Below are positions 6,181 to 7,105 of a DNA stretch of 7,105 bases, piece by piece. The notes below the pieces were generated by a model. It had not been told where the DNA came from. It searched no databases and worked only from the letters and a program-made list of their open reading frames with translations. The position numbers and the translations under genes were made by a program. Location of the stretch: assembly GCF_937890585.1 (NCBI RefSeq), contig NZ_CALACG010000121.1, forward strand, positions 1-7,105. The letters run 5' to 3'. Position 1 is the stretch's first letter. Every line of letters begins with the position of its first letter. This DNA is from an uncultured Campylobacter sp. GTDB taxonomy: Bacteria > Campylobacterota > Campylobacteria > Campylobacterales > Campylobacteraceae.

Positions 6181-7105
6181 TTAGTAGTCGAGTTCCGGTT
6201 TTGGGGTCTTTTCGGTAGATGCAGGAAATGACGGATATTCGACTTTAGGCATTTTGCCTGTTAATGAATTTAAAAACGTCACTATATCGGCAGCTTCTTT
6301 ATCGTTTATCTCGATACCTAGCTGTACGCTACCCATCATCTTGACGGCGTCTTTTAGAGACCAAACCGCACCGTTGTGAAAATATGGAGCCGTTAGCTCG
6401 ATATTGCGCAGCGTAGGAGCTTTTACTAGGCCATTTGCGTCGCCTTTAAAGTCGCCCAAATTTGCAAATTTGTATTTGCCCGCAACCTCAAACGGCTGTA
6501 AGGTACCGCCCAAATTTATACCGTTGTGGCATGTGGCGCAGCCTTTGTCGATGAAGGTTTTTAGGCCTTTTTTCTCGGCGCCGTTTAGTGCAGCCTCGTC
6601 GCCTTCTAAAAATTTATCGAATCTAGACGGAGTTACGAGCGTTCTTTCAAAGATACCTATGGCCGTCGTTACTAGCTCAAAGCTCACATCGCTATTAAAC
6701 GCAGCTTTAAACTCGCTCACATAGGCAGGGATAGATTTTAGCCTCTGCTCGACTAACTCTGGGGTAGATGCCATCTCCGGCATCGCAGTCATCGGGCCGG
6801 CAGCCTGAGCGGCTAGGTGAGCGGCGCGTCCGTCCCAGAACTGCACCGAGTTAAATACCGAGTTATAAACAGTCGGAGCATTTACGTGATGAGGGTTTGG
6901 AGTCTATTTGTGGCCGGTAGATGCAGGTACGCCGTCTGCTCCGCCTAGGCCTAAGTTGTGACAGGTGTTACAGCTAATGATGCCAGATTTTGATAATCTC
7001 GGATCAAAATAAAGCCTCTTGCCAAGCTCATATGCAGCCATAGTGGTTGGATATTTCTCAGCATCCGGAGAAGCTTCGTTTATCGCTTTGGTTAGTGCCT
7101 TCGGG
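6181..7105 (-). pseudogene. Di-haem cytochrome c peroxidase, interrupted by an in-frame TAG; N-terminus beyond window edge
   Basis: Family members are periplasmic enzymes that reduce hydrogen peroxide with electrons from cytochrome c. One frame runs from the right edge to TAA at 6181 and holds both haem motifs: CNTCH (6972–6958) in the peroxidatic half and CATCH (6540–6526) in the electron-transfer half. Family landmarks include YELGKRLYFDPRLS, TGHK, NAPTVYNSVFN, QFWDGRAAHLAAQAAGP and TAPYFHNG, plus KMMGSVQLG, which may supply a Met haem ligand. A TAG at 6906–6904 falls in GHK-TAG-TPNPHH, where the family has GHxW; a single TGG-to-TAG change explains it. Everything on both sides stays in the same frame. 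The downstream piece could start only at GTG 6846, which lacks a Shine-Dalgarno and a signal peptide, so a working product is unlikely without readthrough. A sequencing error is the main alternative. Confidence 0.85.

Noticed and set aside
6404..6724. Plus-strand open frame of 106 codons
   Set aside because: It is antisense to the haem-binding C-terminal half of the peroxidase, whose frame is clearly the conserved one; it has no ribosome-binding site or recognisable protein features.
6181..6846. A separate 221-residue mono-haem cytochrome gene starting at GTG 6846
   Set aside because: The GTG is an internal Val codon of the peroxidase (…FNSVQFWDGR…), without a Shine-Dalgarno or signal peptide, and matching peroxidase sequence continues upstream in the same frame.
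6904..6906. TAG as a programmed recoding site (pyrrolysine or readthrough)
   Set aside because: The site matches a Trp position in the family, there is no sign of a recoding element, and pyrrolysine use is not known in Campylobacter.
6181..7105. Horizontal transfer of the peroxidase segment because of higher GC
   Set aside because: Some stretches here are near 50% GC, but parts of ndk and uvrA reach the same level on sampled lines, so composition gives no clear support.
1..7105. CRISPR arrays, tRNA genes, insertion sequences or phage genes
   Set aside because: I saw no regularly spaced repeats, cloverleaf-like segments, transposase frames or terminal inverted repeats; the genes are housekeeping in type.

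Overview
The window looks like an ordinary chromosomal segment of a Campylobacter, most likely a non-jejuni species of the C. concisus / C. curvus kind. The grounds are the protein sequences, the moderately AT-rich base composition, the run fdxA–ndk–yceD–rpmF–plsX (the order I recall from C. jejuni, with fabH expected next) and the rplU–rpmA pair. The species is an inference. I see no mobile element, CRISPR array, tRNA or rRNA, and no gap above 300 bases lacks a gene.

Left block, minus strand, 1–2324. fdxA (two-cluster ferredoxin) lies upstream and ends at its own hairpin terminator. ndk (nucleoside diphosphate kinase) follows from its own TGATATAAT-type promoter. Downstream come a DUF177/YceD protein, rpmF (ribosomal protein L32) and plsX (phospholipid synthesis). 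plsX runs off the left edge with 329 codons present. Spacers of 14, 11 and 3 nt from ndk to plsX suggest one transcript linking nucleotide supply, ribosome assembly and membrane lipid synthesis.

Middle, plus strand, 2497–5325. uvrA, the damage-recognition ATPase of nucleotide excision repair, is complete and keeps all its motifs. It diverges from fdxA across a 172-nt promoter region and converges on rpmA.

Right block, minus strand, 5413–7105. rplU (L21) and rpmA (L27) form a two-gene operon with a structured leader of about 80 nt and a strong terminator. Upstream lies a di-haem cytochrome c peroxidase reading frame that enters from the right edge. It carries both haem-binding motifs, but an in-frame TAG (6904–6906) sits where the family has a conserved Trp, so it reads as a recently broken gene, a sequencing error or a strain-level nonsense allele.

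I found no new biological system. The points most worth checking are the nonsense codon in the peroxidase, the roughly tenfold excess of the palindrome AAATTT with a matching Ile-codon choice in uvrA, a terminator pointing along the plus strand with no plus-strand gene before it, and a possible switching leader before rplU.
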